From contig JAGQVC010000135.1 of the NCBI GenBank assembly GCA_020438185.1, forward strand, positions 1 to 5,605: DNA of 5,605 nucleotides, given 5' to 3'. Below are positions 5,487-5,605 of this stretch, piece by piece. How positions within the stretch are numbered: position 1 is the stretch's first letter; each line of letters starts with the position of its first letter. The translations under genes and the position numbers were made by a program. The notes below the pieces were generated by a model. That model had not been told where the DNA came from. It saw only the letters and a list, made by a program, of their open reading frames with translations, and made no database searches. Origin of the DNA: Bacteroidota bacterium (GTDB taxonomy: Bacteria; Bacteroidota; Bacteroidia; M30B66).

Positions 5487-5500
5487 GGGCCGAAAGGCCC
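5487..5500. terminator. GC-rich hairpin GGGCC-GAAA-GGCCC, possible terminator
   Basis: This is a five-pair all-GC stem closed by a GAAA tetraloop (GNRA type) when read on the plus strand; on the minus strand the loop is TTTC. There is no T-run after it in either direction on the expected side. It could end a minus-strand gene beyond the right edge or be a structured element; the role is inferred from the stem alone. Confidence 0.3.
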
Positions 5501-5564
5501 AAATAAAATACCTGAATAAAGCTTCCAACCTGCGAATTCATGCTCCTGAAATGTTCTGCTTCCC

Positions 5565-5572
5565 TATTTTTG
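5565..5572 (+). promoter_or_regulatory. Candidate plus-strand -7 box (TATTTTTG) for an off-window gene
   Basis: TATTTTTGCAGG matches TAnnTTTG exactly and carries the common GCA continuation. It would initiate rightwards near 5577-5580, divergently from rho. No -33 TTG is visible at normal spacing, and the gene it would serve lies outside the window. Confidence 0.25.
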
Positions 5573-5605
5573 CAGGCTTTTATTTACAATAAGAATGATA
5601 CAGCG

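Larger units (their letters stand above)
5361..5605. other. Gene-free region upstream of the rho promoter
   Basis: No convincing gene is present. Visible elements are an inverted repeat CTTAT-TC-ATAAG (5421-5432), a dyad TTTGAC-14 nt-GTCAAA (5455-5480), a strong hairpin GGGCC-GAAA-GGCCC (5487-5500) and a plus-strand TATTTTTG box (5565-5572). The last bases include an ATG at 5595-5597 that might begin a divergent gene beyond the edge, but only eleven bases remain, too few to judge. Confidence 0.5.

Noticed and set aside
5476..5541. Minus-strand 21-residue ORF starting MNSQVGS with a nearby AGGAG
   Set aside because: The AGGAG is only one base from the ATG, too close for normal initiation; the ORF is short and largely explained by the hairpin at 5487-5500.
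5595..5605. ATG near the right edge as the start of a divergent gene
   Set aside because: Only three codons and part of a fourth remain, so no coding evidence is available, although a TATTTTTG box lies upstream.

Overview
The window most likely comes from a Bacteroidota chromosome (Bacteroidia or Flavobacteriia type). The evidence is a Rho factor with a roughly 200-residue low-complexity insertion, a small four-helix membrane protein resembling DUF4199, a Mur ligase of the Mpl-like type common in that phylum, start codons mostly without a strong Shine-Dalgarno, several matches to the Bacteroidota -7 promoter box TAnnTTTG, and intergenic DNA full of short 'gatgtgctgat' repeats and TCCGCC/GGCGGA hairpins. 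This is inference from sequence only; no search was run.

Layout from left to right. The first 28 codons of recR lie on the minus strand (1-84) and run off the left edge. A 465-base gene-free stretch (85-549) follows, in effect the recR upstream region, holding a degenerate repeat array with three hairpins. A minus-strand metallo-beta-lactamase-fold hydrolase (550-1383) comes next. Across a 123-base spacer, a plus-strand Mpl-like Mur ligase (1507-2874) is transcribed divergently from it. The ligase meets, tail to tail and with shared stop-codon bases, a minus-strand two-gene unit: rho (3382-5232) followed one base later by a small membrane protein (2871-3380) that starts with TTG. The last 373 bases (5233-5605) hold the rho leader and promoter region and no convincing gene.

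The genes serve housekeeping functions: recombinational repair (recR), peptidoglycan recycling (mpl), transcription termination (rho), plus an uncharacterised hydrolase and an uncharacterised membrane protein. I see no defence island, mobile element, CRISPR array, rRNA or tRNA.

The points worth a second look are regulatory or structural. The rho leader can form two mutually exclusive hairpins and has a C-rich, G-poor stretch and a possible 16-codon upstream ORF, which suggests autoregulation. A 17-base perfect palindrome sits exactly on the two convergent stop codons. The membrane protein appears translationally coupled to rho. Rho carries a two-part disordered insertion with a 12-base tandem repeat. 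The hairpin stems in the array upstream of recR show a paired, structure-preserving change.
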